Assembly: GCA_045545455.1 (NCBI GenBank)
Contig: JAZQAY010000012.1
Span: forward strand, 1 to 13,725
Reading direction: 5' to 3'
DNA length: 13,725 bases
From: RUG754 sp045545455
GTDB lineage: Bacteria > Bacillota > Clostridia > Peptostreptococcales > Anaerovoracaceae
The stretch's first letter is position 1. Every line of letters starts with the position of its first letter. The notes beneath the pieces were generated by a model. The model was given only the letters and a program-made list of their open reading frames with translations, ran no database searches and was not told the DNA's origin. Below are positions 6,781-13,725 of the stretch, piece after piece. The position numbers were made by a program, and so were the translations under genes.

Positions 6781-7266
6781 TTATTCCTCTTCAAACACAG
6801 TTATAGTCTTTATCACCTGAGGCTCAAGGGGCTTGTCGTTCCAGTCGCGTCTTGAGTTCACGATATAGTCGGCAGTATCCATGCCCTCGGTTACCTTACC
6901 GAAGGAAGCATACTGTCCGTCGAGATGAGGTGCATCAGCCACCATTACAAAGAACTGTGAACCGGCTGAATCCGGGTCCATAGCTCTTGCCATGGACAGA
7001 ACTCCTCTGGTGTGCTTGAGATCGTTCCTGAAACCATTAGCAGCAAACTCGCCTTTGATGGTATATCCCGGGCCGCCTGTCCCGTTTCCTCTGGGACAGC
7101 CGCCCTGGATCATGAATCCGGGGATCACTCTGTGGAATGTGAGTCCGTCATAGAAACCTTCCTTAGCGAGTTTTTCAAAATTCTCTGCGCTTATAGGCGC
7201 GATCTCAGGATAGAGTTCGCCCTTCATAATGCCGCCGTTTTCCATCTCTATAGTAAACTTTTTCAT
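6781..7266 (-). CDS. Cyclophilin-type peptidyl-prolyl cis-trans isomerase
   Basis: This is a 161-residue, single-domain cyclophilin that speeds isomerisation of Xaa-Pro bonds during protein folding. The active-site block FHRVIPGFMIQGG (44-56) includes the catalytic Arg. RGVLSMARAMDPDSAGSQFFVM and LDGQYASFGKV follow as in the family. The Trp that binds cyclosporin in human cyclophilin A is absent, as in many bacterial forms. No signal peptide or lipobox is seen, so it should be cytoplasmic (PpiB-like). Its ATG has GGAGG 6 bases upstream, overlapping the proS stop region, and it lies between two synthetase genes. A direct link to either synthetase is not indicated. Confidence 0.95.
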   Translation of the reverse strand: MKKFTIEMENGGIMKGELYPEIAPISAENFEKLAKEGFYDGLTFHRVIPGFMIQGGCPRGNGTGGPGYTIKGEFAANGFRNDLKHTRGVLSMARAMDPDSAGSQFFVMVADAPHLDGQYASFGKVTEGMDTADYIVNSRRDWNDKPLEPQVIKTITVFEEE

Positions 7267-7277
7267 TTCTGTCCTCC

Positions 7278-9017
7278 TCAGCCTCTTCTTTCTTTATTAA
7301 CTATCTCGACAGCAGCTCTGATGGCCTCATCTACGGTCATCTCCTGTCTGTCAGCTTCACGTCTTAACTTGTACTCCACCTTGCCCTCTCCTGCAAGCTT
7401 GCCCACGGTGATCCTTACGGGGATACCGATGAGATCCGCATCCTTGAACTTAACTCCGGGACGTTCATCTCTGTCATCCCAGATGACCTCCACTCCCTGA
7501 GCGGTAAGTTCATCGTAGATCCTCTGTGATACCTGATCCTGGATCTCGTCTCCCGGCTTCACTTCAGTGATGATAACGTGATAGGGAGCCACGCTCATGG
7601 GCCAGATGATACCGAAATCATCGTGGTTCTGAGGCATGTCGATTATAGCCTGGAAAGTTCTGGAAACGCCGATACCATAACATCCCATCCAGATGGGCTG
7701 TTCCTTCTGGTTCTCATCCTTGTAGACAGCACCCATCGGTACGGAGTACTTGGTACCGAGTTTGAAGATCTGTCCAACTTCCACGCCTCTCGCGTGCTTG
7801 ACCGGCTTACCGCAGATTGGACAGGGGTCTCCTTCCTTCAGTGTCTTGATATCTGTAACGATATCTCCCTTGTAATCTCTTCCATAGTTTACATTTATAT
7901 AGTGGTGATCTGTCTCGCAGGCTCCTGCGCACATATTCTTAAGTCCGGGAAGTTCAGAGTCAACAACGATCTTGCAGTCGTGAAGGTGCATGGGCCCTGT
8001 GAATCCGCCTACGCAGCCTGTGGCTTCATGCATCCTGTCCTCATCAGCGAAAACGATATCAAACTCTCTGATACCGAGAGCGTTCACCAGCTTTGTCATA
8101 TTGAGTTCCCTATCGCCTCTGATGAAAGCTGCAACGTATTCCTTTTCGTTGCCTTCTTCATCGTATGTGATGAAGAGAAGAGCCTTGATGGTCTTGCTCT
8201 GATCTATTCTCAGGAAATCTGAAACTTCCTCGATGGTTTTGGTTCCCGGTGTGAGCTTCTTCTCAAGTGGAAGCATTTCACAAGTATCGGCCGGAGCGTC
8301 AACGCATTCAGCCTTCTCCACCGTTGCAGCCAGATCACAGCTGTCACAATATGCGATCTCTGATTCTCCGAATTCGCAGAGAGCTGTGAATTCGTGGGAG
8401 CCTGTCCCGCCTATGGCACCGTTATCAGCTTCTACAGGCCTGAATGTAAGTCCGCATCTGTTGAAAACGTTTGTATAGGCCTCGTACATCTTCATGTAGC
8501 TCACGTCCATGCCTTCAGGATCCTTATCGAAGGAATAGTTGTCCTTCATGATGAAGTTCCTGGATCTCATCATGCCGTATCTGGGACGTGCTTCGTCTCT
8601 GAACTTGTCCGTGATCTGATAAAGCATGAATGGCAGCTGCCTGTGGGAGCTGATGTCGTTCCTTATGATGTCGGTAAACACTTCTTCAGCCGTAGGGCCG
8701 AGGCAGAAAGGTCTGCCGTTCCTGTCGTTCACTCTCCACATCTCAGGGCCGTATGCCGCCCATCTTCCTGACTCCTCCCAGAGTTCGGAAGGCTGAAGCA
8801 CGGAAGTTGCTATCTCCTGTGCTCCCTGAGCGTCCATCTCTTCCCTTACGATCTGCTCTATTTTTCTCACTGTTCTCCAGCCCATGGGCATATATGAATA
8901 GATGCCCGCTGCAGTTTTTTTGATCATGCCTGCCCTTAAGAGCAGGATGTGGCTGGGGATCTCAGCTTCATTTGGTATTTCTCTTAAAGTCTTGAAAAAG
9001 CTCTTTGAAAGTTTCAT
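7278..9017 (-). CDS. proS: Prolyl-tRNA synthetase (bacterial type with editing domain)
   Basis: This 579-residue class II synthetase charges tRNA-Pro. Motif 1 lies around GMIKKTAAGIYSYMPMGWR. Motif 2 is in ITDKFRDEARPRYGMMRSR, with FIMKDNYSFD after it. A long insertion between motifs 2 and 3 (about 230-390) is the INS domain, which removes mischarged Ala-tRNA-Pro and contains the SKTIKALLF segment. Motif 3 is MGCYGIGVSRTFQAI, followed by the anticodon-binding domain (VIWDDRDERPGVKFKDADLI). Length and order are those of the bacterial form with editing, not the shorter archaeal/eukaryotic type. The ATG start has AGGAG about 11 bases upstream, 14 bases after ispDF. It occupies the position where Bacillus carries gltX. 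Confidence 0.97.
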   Translation of the reverse strand: MKLSKSFFKTLREIPNEAEIPSHILLLRAGMIKKTAAGIYSYMPMGWRTVRKIEQIVREEMDAQGAQEIATSVLQPSELWEESGRWAAYGPEMWRVNDRNGRPFCLGPTAEEVFTDIIRNDISSHRQLPFMLYQITDKFRDEARPRYGMMRSRNFIMKDNYSFDKDPEGMDVSYMKMYEAYTNVFNRCGLTFRPVEADNGAIGGTGSHEFTALCEFGESEIAYCDSCDLAATVEKAECVDAPADTCEMLPLEKKLTPGTKTIEEVSDFLRIDQSKTIKALLFITYDEEGNEKEYVAAFIRGDRELNMTKLVNALGIREFDIVFADEDRMHEATGCVGGFTGPMHLHDCKIVVDSELPGLKNMCAGACETDHHYINVNYGRDYKGDIVTDIKTLKEGDPCPICGKPVKHARGVEVGQIFKLGTKYSVPMGAVYKDENQKEQPIWMGCYGIGVSRTFQAIIDMPQNHDDFGIIWPMSVAPYHVIITEVKPGDEIQDQVSQRIYDELTAQGVEVIWDDRDERPGVKFKDADLIGIPVRITVGKLAGEGKVEYKLRREADRQEMTVDEAIRAAVEIVNKERRG

Positions 9018-9031
9018 TTAATGTTTTTCTC

Positions 9032-10147
9032 CTATCTCAGCAAAGTGCATACCGCCTGTGCAGCTATTCCCTCTCCTCTTCCGGTAAAGCCCAGCTGTTC
9101 AGTGGTAGTTCCCTTGATGTTTATTTTTTCTTTTTCTATATCCAGCACCGAAGCCAGTTTTTCTGTCATCTCACCAATGTAAGGCGATATCTTCGGTTTC
9201 TGACAAATAATGGTGACGTCAAGGTTCCCTAACGAAAACCCTTCCGCATATATCCTGTCCCTTACTTCCTCCAGAAGCCTCACAGAAGAGATCCCTTCGT
9301 AAGCCGGATCGTTATCCGGGAACAGTCTTCCTATATCTCCCATACCGCAGGCTCCGAGCATGGCGTCCATCAGAGCATGGAGCGCCACATCGGCGTCGCT
9401 GTGGCCCAGAAGGCCTTTCTCATAAGGTATCTCTATACCCATGAGGATACATTTGCGGCCCTCCACCAGCTTGTGGACGTCGAAGCCGCTTCCTATCCTG
9501 ATATCCATCTCAGGCAGGTCCTCCCTTGTGGTTATTTTTATATTCCTGTAGTCTCCTTCGGTCATCGTGACAGGATGTCCGTAATGCTCGGCTATTCCCC
9601 CGTCATCGGTACCGTAGAAACCGTCGTTCAAAGCCTTCTCATAGGCCGGTCTGATGATCTCGCTTCTGAAACCCTGAGGGGTCTGGATCATGAAGAGCCT
9701 GCTTCTGTCCAGATTCCCTTCCGCAGTCCTTATGCTGTCCTTGGGATTTACCACAGGAACTGCAGCCCCGTCAGCGAAGGCCGCTTCCAGGACTCCTTCT
9801 ATCACGCTGTCTGTAACGAAAGGCCTTGCAGCATCGTGGATAAGTATCAGGCCCTCCTCAGAGAACCTGATACCTTCATATACAGAATCCTGCCGTTCCT
9901 TTCCTCCAGGGACCACCTTTGTGACCTTATCATTTCCCTTGACCAGATCTCTTACGTACTCCAGATGATCTTCCGAAGTCACGACGATGACCTCGTCCGT
10001 ATATCTGTTTCCGGATATTTTTTCAAGCGCTGTCCCGAAAATGGTGCTCCTGCCAAGTTTAAGGAACTGCTTGGGCACGTCTCCTCCGAAGCGTCTGCCC
10101 TTGCCGGCGGCCACCAGGATAAACGTGACTTTTTTTCCTTTGTACAT
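9032..10147 (-). CDS. ispDF: Bifunctional IspD-IspF enzyme of the MEP pathway
   Basis: Two enzymes of non-mevalonate isoprenoid synthesis are fused in one 371-residue chain. Residues 1 to about 212 are IspD (MEP cytidylyltransferase): LVAAGKGRRFGGDVPKQFL is the CTP-binding loop, then GGKERQDSVYEG and HDAARPFV. From Met214 the IspF domain (MEcPP synthase) begins as RIGSGFDVHKL, with metal ligands Asp223, His225 and His257 (GHSDADVALHALMDA), and ends with IKGTTTEQLGFTGRGEGIAA. Both active sites look intact. IspE, the step between them, is not in the window. The ATG abuts the yacL stop with no gap, and AGGGTG lies within the yacL end. Separate ispD and ispF is the usual state in Bacillota. Confidence 0.96.
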   Translation of the reverse strand: MYKGKKVTFILVAAGKGRRFGGDVPKQFLKLGRSTIFGTALEKISGNRYTDEVIVVTSEDHLEYVRDLVKGNDKVTKVVPGGKERQDSVYEGIRFSEEGLILIHDAARPFVTDSVIEGVLEAAFADGAAVPVVNPKDSIRTAEGNLDRSRLFMIQTPQGFRSEIIRPAYEKALNDGFYGTDDGGIAEHYGHPVTMTEGDYRNIKITTREDLPEMDIRIGSGFDVHKLVEGRKCILMGIEIPYEKGLLGHSDADVALHALMDAMLGACGMGDIGRLFPDNDPAYEGISSVRLLEEVRDRIYAEGFSLGNLDVTIICQKPKISPYIGEMTEKLASVLDIEKEKINIKGTTTEQLGFTGRGEGIAAQAVCTLLR

Positions 10148-11266
10148 TTACTTCACCCTGCCGAAAATCATTCTGCCGGCTGCCGTCTGGAGTACAGACG
10201 TTACCGTGATATCGATGGTCTTGCCGATGAACTTCCTGCCATCCTCGACTACGATCATGGTACCGTCATCCAGATAGGCTATAGCCTGATCTCTGTCCTT
10301 ACCCTGCTTGATAAGTGAAACGTTCATGGTCTCTCCCGCGATGGCCAGCGGCTTCACCGCATTGGAAAGCTCATTGATGTTGAGCACCGGAACTTCCTTG
10401 ATGGCAGCGACCTTATTTAAATTAAAGTCGTTTGTTACCACCTTTCCCTTCATGATCTGTGCCAGTTTCAGAAGTTTGACGTCCACTTCAGGAATCTCCT
10501 TGAGAGCCTTCTCTGAATCAGTGTTGTATATCTGGATCTCAAATTCCGTCTGGATCTTATTGAGGATATCCAGTCCGCGTCTTCCTCTGACTCTTTTCAG
10601 GCTGTCCGATGAATCGGCTATATGTCTCAGTTCCACCAGCACGAATTCAGGTATTATGATAGGCCCTTCCAGGAAACCTGTCCTCATGATCTCCAGTATC
10701 CTTCCGTCGATAATGACTGAAGTATCGAGTATCTTAGGCACACGCTGGCTTTTTTTATCCTTTGCGCGGTACTCGAATTCATTGCTGTCACGGTTTCTTC
10801 TCTGGGACTGCTGGATCATGCTGAACAGTTCAGGGCCCTTACGTGAACCAACCACACCGCCGAAGAAAGACAGCACCAGATAGACTACTATCGTCACTGC
10901 CAGGTAAAGAGCTTTCTGAACTATGATGTTCTGATAGATCGTGCTCAAAAGATATGCGACCACGAGACCGAGTACCAGACCTATGGCGCCGCCAATGATT
11001 TCAACGGGAGATACGCCCTGGATCTCGTTCTCTATGGAATTTGCCATCTTATGACTTCTGTTCGTCAGGTTAGGAGCATAGCGGTAAAAAATAAATGCAA
11101 AGATGATTACGAAAAATGATATCGCTATGGCTCTCTCGGACTGAGTCAGTATCTGACCTTCCGTCATGTTGGTCTTCTCGACGATGAATTCCGCAAGTTC
11201 AAACAGTTCATAGCCGATCAGTCCGCCCACTATCGTAATGACAGCTCTTATCAGTTTCTTGAACAT
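10148..11266 (-). CDS. yacL: Membrane PIN/TRAM-domain protein (YacL family)
   Basis: This is a 372-residue membrane protein with a cytoplasmic nuclease-like part. Four hydrophobic segments lie at about 5-24, 45-62, 88-108 and 118-140. After a basic linker comes a PIN domain (about 175-295) with the acidic start ILDTSVIIDGR (Asp181), PEFVLVELRHIAD and TNDFNLNK, consistent with a metal-dependent RNase. A TRAM domain (about 305-370) closes the protein and probably binds RNA. Family function is poorly defined. ATG 11266 is chosen because AAAGGAGG stands 7 bases upstream. A TTG at 11347 would place the promoter inside the gene. It is the first gene of the minus-strand run, as in the Bacillus yacL-ispD order. 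Confidence 0.93.
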   Translation of the reverse strand: MFKKLIRAVITIVGGLIGYELFELAEFIVEKTNMTEGQILTQSERAIAISFFVIIFAFIFYRYAPNLTNRSHKMANSIENEIQGVSPVEIIGGAIGLVLGLVVAYLLSTIYQNIIVQKALYLAVTIVVYLVLSFFGGVVGSRKGPELFSMIQQSQRRNRDSNEFEYRAKDKKSQRVPKILDTSVIIDGRILEIMRTGFLEGPIIIPEFVLVELRHIADSSDSLKRVRGRRGLDILNKIQTEFEIQIYNTDSEKALKEIPEVDVKLLKLAQIMKGKVVTNDFNLNKVAAIKEVPVLNINELSNAVKPLAIAGETMNVSLIKQGKDRDQAIAYLDDGTMIVVEDGRKFIGKTIDITVTSVLQTAAGRMIFGRVK

Positions 11267-11273
11267 TGTTTTT

Positions 11274-11281
11274 CCTCCTTT
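11274..11281 (-). promoter_or_regulatory. Ribosome-binding site that fixes the yacL start
   Basis: The minus strand reads AAAGGAGG seven bases before ATG 11266. Its strength and spacing decide this start over the upstream in-frame TTG at 11347, which has no such site. Confidence 0.85.
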
Positions 11282-11323
11282 CCTTGAAAATTGATATAAT
11301 AACGCTATTATACCTAATAAAGT

Positions 11324-11352
11324 AGTATACCTTGATTTGTCAAACAATTCAA
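11324..11352 (-). promoter_or_regulatory. Probable promoter of the yacL-sigH run
   Basis: On the minus strand, TTGAAT (11352-11347) and TATACT (11329-11324) are separated by exactly 17 bases, a good housekeeping promoter. Transcription would begin near 11317, some 50 bases before the yacL ATG. A TTGACA (11343-11338) and a TATAAT (11312-11307) also lie here but are 25 bases apart and cannot pair as one promoter. A second overlapping start that uses one of them with a weak partner is possible. Confidence 0.6.
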
Positions 11353-11370
11353 GGGAAAAGCGTCTTTTTT

Positions 11371-11399
11371 ATGTCAACGGACATTTGTTTATCCGGATA
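11371..11399. promoter_or_regulatory. Two inverted repeats between divergent promoters (candidate operators)
   Basis: ATGTC-AACG-GACAT (11371-11384) and the perfect palindrome TATCCGGATA (11390-11399) stand side by side between the leftward promoter (11324-11352) and the rightward one (11430-11458). Either could bind a dimeric regulator acting on both units. Short palindromes occur by chance, so this is a weak call based on position. Confidence 0.3.
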
Positions 11400-11429
11400 T
11401 CACGAAGAATTCACAATAATAATATATAT

Positions 11430-11458
11430 TTGTACCAAAGGAGCTGATGTGATAAAAT
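11430..11458 (+). promoter_or_regulatory. Probable promoter of the two-component system
   Basis: TTGTAC (11430-11435), 17 bases, then TAAAAT (11453-11458) preceded by TGA, an extended -10 form. The -35 matches consensus only in its first three bases, which suits a regulated or activator-helped promoter. Transcription would start near 11465, about 36 bases before the response regulator ATG. Confidence 0.55.
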
Positions 11459-11482
11459 ATCAGTATCAATGCATACAATCCC

Positions 11483-11490
11483 AAAGGAGG
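11483..11490 (+). promoter_or_regulatory. Ribosome-binding site of the response regulator gene
   Basis: AAAGGAGG lies 10 bases before ATG 11501, a near-perfect Shine-Dalgarno sequence with slightly long spacing. Confidence 0.85.
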
Positions 11491-11500
11491 AAAAAATATA

Positions 11501-12178
11501 ATGTACAAGCTTCTGGTTGTAGACGACGAACCGAAGATCCGCGAGATCATCAGAGAGTACGCTGAATTCGCCGGATATGAAGTGGATGAAGCCGAGGACG
11601 GCATGGTAGCTCTGGGGCTCTGCAAGCTCAACGACTACGATCTGATCGTCATGGACATCATGATGCCCAAGCTGGACGGTTTCTCCGCCTGCAAAGAAAT
11701 AAAAAAGATAAAGGACATCCCCATGATCATGCTGAGCGCCAGAGGAGAGGAATACGACAAACTCTTCGGGTTCGAGCTGGGTATAGACGATTACGTGGTC
11801 AAGCCCTTCAGCCCCAAGGAGCTGATGGCCAGGATAAACGTGGTGATCACAAGGCACAAGGGAGCATCACAGGCTGCGCAGTCCGTACTCAAATTCGAAG
11901 GGCTGGAGATCAACGTTCCCGCAAGGACAGTGTCGGTTGACGGCAAGAGAGTCGAGCTCACACCGAAGGAATACGATCTTTTGTTCTACCTTATAGAGAA
12001 CAAGAACATCGCCCTTTCCAGGGACAAACTGCTTTCCGATATCTGGGGCTACGACTTCTTCGGCGATGACAGGACCATAGATACCCACATCAAGAACCTC
12101 AGAAACAATCTCGGCGAATACCGTAAGTTCATAGTTACTTTAAGAGGGGTAGGTTACAAATTTGAGTTCGAAGATTAG
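11501..12178 (+). CDS. OmpR/PhoB-type response regulator
   Basis: This is a 225-residue transcription factor controlled by phosphorylation. The receiver domain (1-118) has the acidic pair Asp8-Asp9 (VVDDEP), the phosphate acceptor Asp52 (IVMDIMMPKLDG), the switch residue in MLSARGEE and the conserved Lys in DYVVKPFSPKELMARI. A winged-helix DNA-binding domain follows (about 128-225), with LTPKEYDLLFYLIENKN and the recognition region DDRTIDTHIKNLRNNLG. It ends in the usual RGVGYKFE. The histidine kinase gene overlaps its 3' end by 17 bases, so the two form a pair. Its regulon is unknown. Candidate sites lie in the divergent region upstream, which would allow self-control. No subfamily (PhoP, VanR, others) can be fixed from the sequence alone. 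Confidence 0.95.
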   Translation: MYKLLVVDDEPKIREIIREYAEFAGYEVDEAEDGMVALGLCKLNDYDLIVMDIMMPKLDGFSACKEIKKIKDIPMIMLSARGEEYDKLFGFELGIDDYVVKPFSPKELMARINVVITRHKGASQAAQSVLKFEGLEINVPARTVSVDGKRVELTPKEYDLLFYLIENKNIALSRDKLLSDIWGYDFFGDDRTIDTHIKNLRNNLGEYRKFIVTLRGVGYKFEFED

Positions 12179-13595
12179 ATTTGACTTCAAAAGCATAAGA
12201 TTCAGGCTCTGGCTGTATTTCCTTTCAGTCGCCCTGGTCATCCTGGCCCTCATATGGTTCCTTCAGATCTTTTTCCTTAACAACTACTACGAAAAGATGA
12301 AGATAAACGAGGTCACCAGGATAGCGGACTCGGTATATCTTTCCTACCAGAGGCAGGACGAGGACCTGACAGATAATATCCAGCAGTACTCCATTCTGAA
12401 CGACTACTACTTCATGATGGAATACAGCGGGAAGGTCCTTCTCTTCTCCCCGGACCAGGAAAATGCCAAGCCTGTATACACGTACCAGACCATGCTTCCC
12501 AAACTGAGGGAGGCCATAGCGGATGATCCGGACAATGACTCTGTGTCGCTAAAGTTCACGCTGGGCAGAGAGAACTATTACACTCTGGCCTACGCCAAGA
12601 TGCTGGACCACACCGAAGGCGCTGAGGTATATCTGTACATATTCTCGCCCCTTTACCCTGTAAGCTCCACCGTCGACATACTTCAGCACCAGCTGCTCCT
12701 GATCACCATAGCAGCGCTGGCCATAGCCTTCATACTGGCCTTCCTTTATTCCAGAAGGATATCCAGACCCGTGAAGGCGATGACAGAGAGCGCCGTCAAA
12801 CTTGGATCAGGCAATTTCAACGTCAATTTCTCCGCCAACTCCTACTCGGAGATCAATGAACTGGCTGACACCCTGAACACAGCGGCGTATGAGATGGGAC
12901 AGGCTGACAACAGACAGAAGGACCTTATCGCTAACGTCTCCCACGATCTGAAGACGCCTCTTACCCTGATCAAATCCTACGCTGAGATGATAAGGGATCT
13001 CTCCGGAGACAACCCGGAGAAGAGGAATGCTCATCTTCAGGTGATACTGGACGAATCCGACAGAATGGCCAATCTCGTCAGCGACATGGCAGAGGTCTCA
13101 CGCATGTCAAGACATGAAGCCACGCTCCACCTGAGTGATTTCGATCTGACAGAGCTCACAGCGGAGGCACTGAGCTCATACGATATCTACGTTACCCAGC
13201 AGGGTTACGACATAAGGTTCACCGCCCCTAAGGAATGCATGGTCAACGCTGACCGGGACAGGATATCCCAGGTGATCGCAAATCTCCTGTCAAATGCCGT
13301 AAAGTACTGCGGCGAAGACAAGGTGGTGATCGTAAACATCAAAAAAAGCGGCAAAAGATACCGCGTAGAAGTCTCAGACCATGGTCCCGGTATCAAGCAG
13401 GAGGAACTCCCACACGTCTGGGACAGATATTACAAAGCAAGCTCCAACTATGTTCGCGCTACTTCAGGATCAGGCCTTGGACTGAGCATAGTAAAAGAAA
13501 TACTTACGCTGCATAAAGCCGAATACGGTGTCAGCAGTAAAGAGGGAAAAGGAACCACCTTCTGGTTCGAACTTGAAAGTATCAAAAAATCATAA
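12162..13595 (+). CDS. Membrane sensor histidine kinase
   Basis: This 477-residue kinase is the partner of the preceding regulator. Membrane segment 1 spans about 14-39. An extracytoplasmic sensor of about 135 residues (40-174), rich in Tyr and Asp, follows. Membrane segment 2 is at about 175-197, with HAMP to about 250. The dimerisation domain carries the phospho-accepting His261 in NVSHDLKTPL. The ATPase domain shows the N box (VIANLLSNAVKY), G1 (SDHGPGI) and G2 (SGSGLGLSIVKEI). All catalytic motifs are intact. The start is taken as TTG 12162, inside the regulator gene, because no ATG precedes the first membrane segment. The Shine-Dalgarno is imperfect (GAGGGG 12 bases or AGG 8 bases upstream), so coupled translation is likely. 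The sensor fold is not recognised, so the signal is unknown. Confidence 0.94.
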   Translation: MSSKIRFDFKSIRFRLWLYFLSVALVILALIWFLQIFFLNNYYEKMKINEVTRIADSVYLSYQRQDEDLTDNIQQYSILNDYYFMMEYSGKVLLFSPDQENAKPVYTYQTMLPKLREAIADDPDNDSVSLKFTLGRENYYTLAYAKMLDHTEGAEVYLYIFSPLYPVSSTVDILQHQLLLITIAALAIAFILAFLYSRRISRPVKAMTESAVKLGSGNFNVNFSANSYSEINELADTLNTAAYEMGQADNRQKDLIANVSHDLKTPLTLIKSYAEMIRDLSGDNPEKRNAHLQVILDESDRMANLVSDMAEVSRMSRHEATLHLSDFDLTELTAEALSSYDIYVTQQGYDIRFTAPKECMVNADRDRISQVIANLLSNAVKYCGEDKVVIVNIKKSGKRYRVEVSDHGPGIKQEELPHVWDRYYKASSNYVRATSGSGLGLSIVKEILTLHKAEYGVSSKEGKGTTFWFELESIKKS

Positions 13596-13617
13596 CCACC
13601 CTTAAAAAGGGTGGTTT
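13594..13617 (+). terminator. Hairpin terminator after the kinase gene
   Basis: AACCACCC (13594-13601) pairs with GGGTGGTT (13609-13616) around a seven-base loop, starting within the kinase stop codon. Only three T's follow before GCTC, so termination could be incomplete. The stem is strong enough for an intrinsic terminator. On the opposite strand it would end in AT-rich kinase sequence without a T run. Confidence 0.65.
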
Positions 13618-13618
13618 G

Positions 13619-13725
13619 CTCAAGGGCTATAAGCCCAAGTGCTACCCGGCTAGCGTCTCAAGGCGCTAGCTTTCTCTTTGTTCAAGCTACATTGCCGTTG
13701 CCGCTTTTGCTTGCGCCTTAAAGGC
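13619..13725. other. Hairpin-rich edge region, possible mobile element end or structured RNA
   Basis: No complete gene lies here. GGGCT-ATA-AGCCC (13624-13636) is followed by GCTAGCG/CGCTAGC (13649-13655 with 13664-13670, eight-base loop) and a T-rich stretch (13671-13679). The heptamer CTCAAGG occurs twice, at 13619-13625 and 13657-13663. The right edge carries GCCTT-A-AAGGC. On the minus strand, reading in from the right edge, one frame stays open to TAG at 13689-13687 (about 12 codons, ending KAATAM) and another to TAG at 13652-13650 (24 codons, very Arg/Lys rich). Either could be the tail of a gene entering from the right. Stacked hairpins after a gene end recall the right ends of IS200/IS605-type elements with TnpB and its guide RNA, but no diagnostic motif is in view. 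Confidence 0.35.

Noticed and set aside
9377..10318. Long open frame of 313 codons on the plus strand opposite ispDF
   Set aside because: It lies fully antisense to a gene with two intact enzyme domains, has no ribosome-binding site, and its product resembles no protein family. It is a by-product of codon use on the other strand.
11307..11343. TTGACA (11343-11338) with TATAAT (11312-11307) as one perfect promoter
   Set aside because: The spacing is 25 bases, far beyond the 16-18 that sigma-A type polymerase accepts.
11267..11347. N-terminal extension of yacL from TTG 11347
   Set aside because: The segment contains the likely promoter and the strong AAAGGAGG before ATG 11266. The extra 27 residues are not expected in the YacL family.
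11449..11565. Possible leader peptide starting at GTG 11449 after AAAGGAG (11437-11443)
   Set aside because: It begins within the predicted -10 region, so its ribosome-binding site would not be transcribed, and it runs out of frame into the response regulator gene. It shows no regulatory peptide pattern.
1..13725. CRISPR arrays, insertion sequences with terminal repeats, or phage genes inside the window
   Set aside because: No regularly spaced repeats, transposase or integrase genes, or flanking duplications were seen. Only the right edge leaves a mobile element open as a possibility.

Overview
The window looks like a chromosomal segment of a Gram-positive, low-to-moderate GC bacterium of the class Clostridia (Bacillota). 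Four things point that way: a SigH-type sigma factor gene, a YacL-type membrane PIN/TRAM gene, strong AAGGAGG ribosome-binding sites with TTG and GTG starts, and a gene order that follows the Bacillota yacL-ispD-ispF-(aaRS)-cysS-mrnC-rlmB-sigH cluster. A finer placement is not supported by the sequence alone.

Layout. Positions 1-374 hold the 3' end of an unrecognised plus-strand gene. It converges on a minus-strand tRNA-Thr(GGU) across one symmetric hairpin (about 382-410) that can terminate both strands. From 11266 down to 559 lies one compact minus-strand run of twelve genes: yacL, ispDF (fused), proS, a cyclophilin, cysS, rarD, mrnC, an HD-domain gene, thyA, folA, rlmB and sigH. Gaps are at most 14 bases, two junctions overlap, and no internal terminator was seen. 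The likely promoter lies at about 11324-11352. The tRNA after sigH has its own good promoter (512-541).

Divergent from this run, a two-component system (OmpR-type response regulator, then a membrane histidine kinase overlapping it by 17 bases) is read rightwards from a likely promoter at 11430-11458. It ends at a hairpin at 13594-13616. The last ~105 bases hold further compact hairpins and no complete gene. They could be the edge of a mobile element or a structured RNA.

The long run joins isoprenoid precursor synthesis (IspDF), tRNA charging (ProS, CysS), protein folding (cyclophilin), ribosomal RNA maturation and modification (Mini-III, RlmB), thymidylate and folate recycling (ThyA with DHFR) and a developmental sigma factor (SigH). 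Most is ordinary housekeeping DNA. The points of interest are the IspD-IspF fusion, a thyA-folA-HD block where relatives often carry thyX, the rarD insertion, the non-ATG starts of sigH and the kinase, and the hairpin cluster at the right edge. No clear case for a wholly new system was found.
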